Source: an uncultured Eubacteriales bacterium (GTDB lineage: Bacteria; Bacillota; Clostridia; Monoglobales; Monoglobaceae). From it: a DNA stretch of 6,469 bases. The stretch is from contig URTH01000105.1 in assembly GCA_900550775.1 (NCBI GenBank), positions 1 through 6,469 of the forward strand, read 5' to 3'. Both the position numbers and the translations under genes were made by a program. Under the pieces are notes generated by a model. It ran no database searches, was not told where the DNA came from, and saw nothing but the letters and a program-made list of their open reading frames with translations. This document shows, piece after piece, positions 6,170-6,469 of this stretch (the first letter of the stretch is position 1; each line of letters starts with the position of its first letter).

Positions 6170-6469
6170 ATGAAACGATGGATTACCGGAATACTGAGTG
6201 CCGTTCTGCTCTCCGCGATCCTGCCCGGTACCGCCTTTGCAGAAGAATCCAATGCGGCGGCAAAAACGGTATCCGACCTGAAAATCGGGGACTACCTTCA
6301 GTTTGGAAATTATAATGACGCGCCGATTCTCTGGCGCTACGCCGCAGATGATGAAAACGGCAAGCTAATGCTTTGCGACAAGGTCATTTGTGTCAAGGTC
6401 TATGACACCGGCACAAACAGTCCCGGTTTTGGATCGCATCATCGCCGATGGAAAGTTGTCGGAACAACA
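6170..6469 (+). CDS. Second secreted DUF6273-like paralogue (3' partial)
   Basis: The frame starts at an ATG with a good ribosome binding site and stays open for 100 codons to the window end. It begins MKRWITGILS with a signal peptide ending TAFA|EE after residue 24. The DUF6273-like start KIGDYLQFGNYNDAPILWRY follows at 38-57. An ungapped hand alignment with the preceding gene gives about 59 identical residues in 100, including KTVSDLK, GDY.QFGNY, WRYAA.DENGKL and GSH. Similarity falls off after about residue 78, where the loop before the basic segment differs (HHRRWK here, RRRRVR in the first copy). It is therefore a diverged tandem duplicate and not a recent copy. Whether it also ends in a stalk domain cannot be seen. 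It probably has the same exported location and an overlapping role. The number of further copies beyond the window is unknown. Confidence 0.85.
   Translation, partial: MKRWITGILSAVLLSAILPGTAFAEESNAAAKTVSDLKIGDYLQFGNYNDAPILWRYAADDENGKLMLCDKVICVKVYDTGTNSPGFGSHHRRWKVVGTT

Noticed and set aside
1..6469. CRISPR arrays, transposase genes, IS ends, rRNA or complete tRNA genes.
   Set aside because: No spaced repeat series, transposase-like frame or full tRNA fold was seen on either strand.

Overview
The window reads as chromosomal DNA of an anaerobic Gram-positive bacterium, most likely a Clostridia-type Firmicute. Three things point there: strong AGGAGG-type ribosome binding sites, a sodium-pumping oxaloacetate decarboxylase split into separate subunits, and secreted DUF6273-like proteins ending in a copper-amine-oxidase-type stalk domain. 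The species cannot be named from the sequence alone.

Left part (1-2698, + strand): the end of a decarboxylase operon. It holds the membrane beta subunit OadB (cut at its 5' end by the window edge), then the carboxyltransferase subunit OadA without an attached biotin domain, then a clear intrinsic terminator. The two subunits would decarboxylate oxaloacetate to pyruvate and export Na+. The biotin carrier and the small gamma-type subunit are not in view and presumably lie upstream.

Middle part (2763-4379, - strand): an AT-richer block encoding a protein family I do not recognise. A 329-codon reading frame with an N-terminal Cys-rich zinc-ribbon-like motif ends at an amber codon. A 206-codon frame follows in the same phase, two codons later. 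Reading through the TAG gives a continuous frame of 538 codons. A canonical EF-hand-like loop (DVNADGFFTRVE) begins one codon before the only available start of the second frame. This suggests one gene interrupted by a stop, through nonsense mutation, recoding or readthrough, more than two separate genes.

Region 4380-4632 is a divergent control region. It has a -10 box facing left for the middle gene, a near-consensus sigma-A promoter facing right, a symmetric pair of TATAAT boxes and a 10-bp-spaced direct repeat.

Right part (4636-6469, + strand): two tandem, co-oriented paralogues separated by 22 bp. Each has a signal peptide followed by a DUF6273-like domain. The first is complete and ends in a stalk domain. 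The second is cut by the window end after 100 codons. They are probably co-transcribed exported or cell-surface proteins of unknown function.
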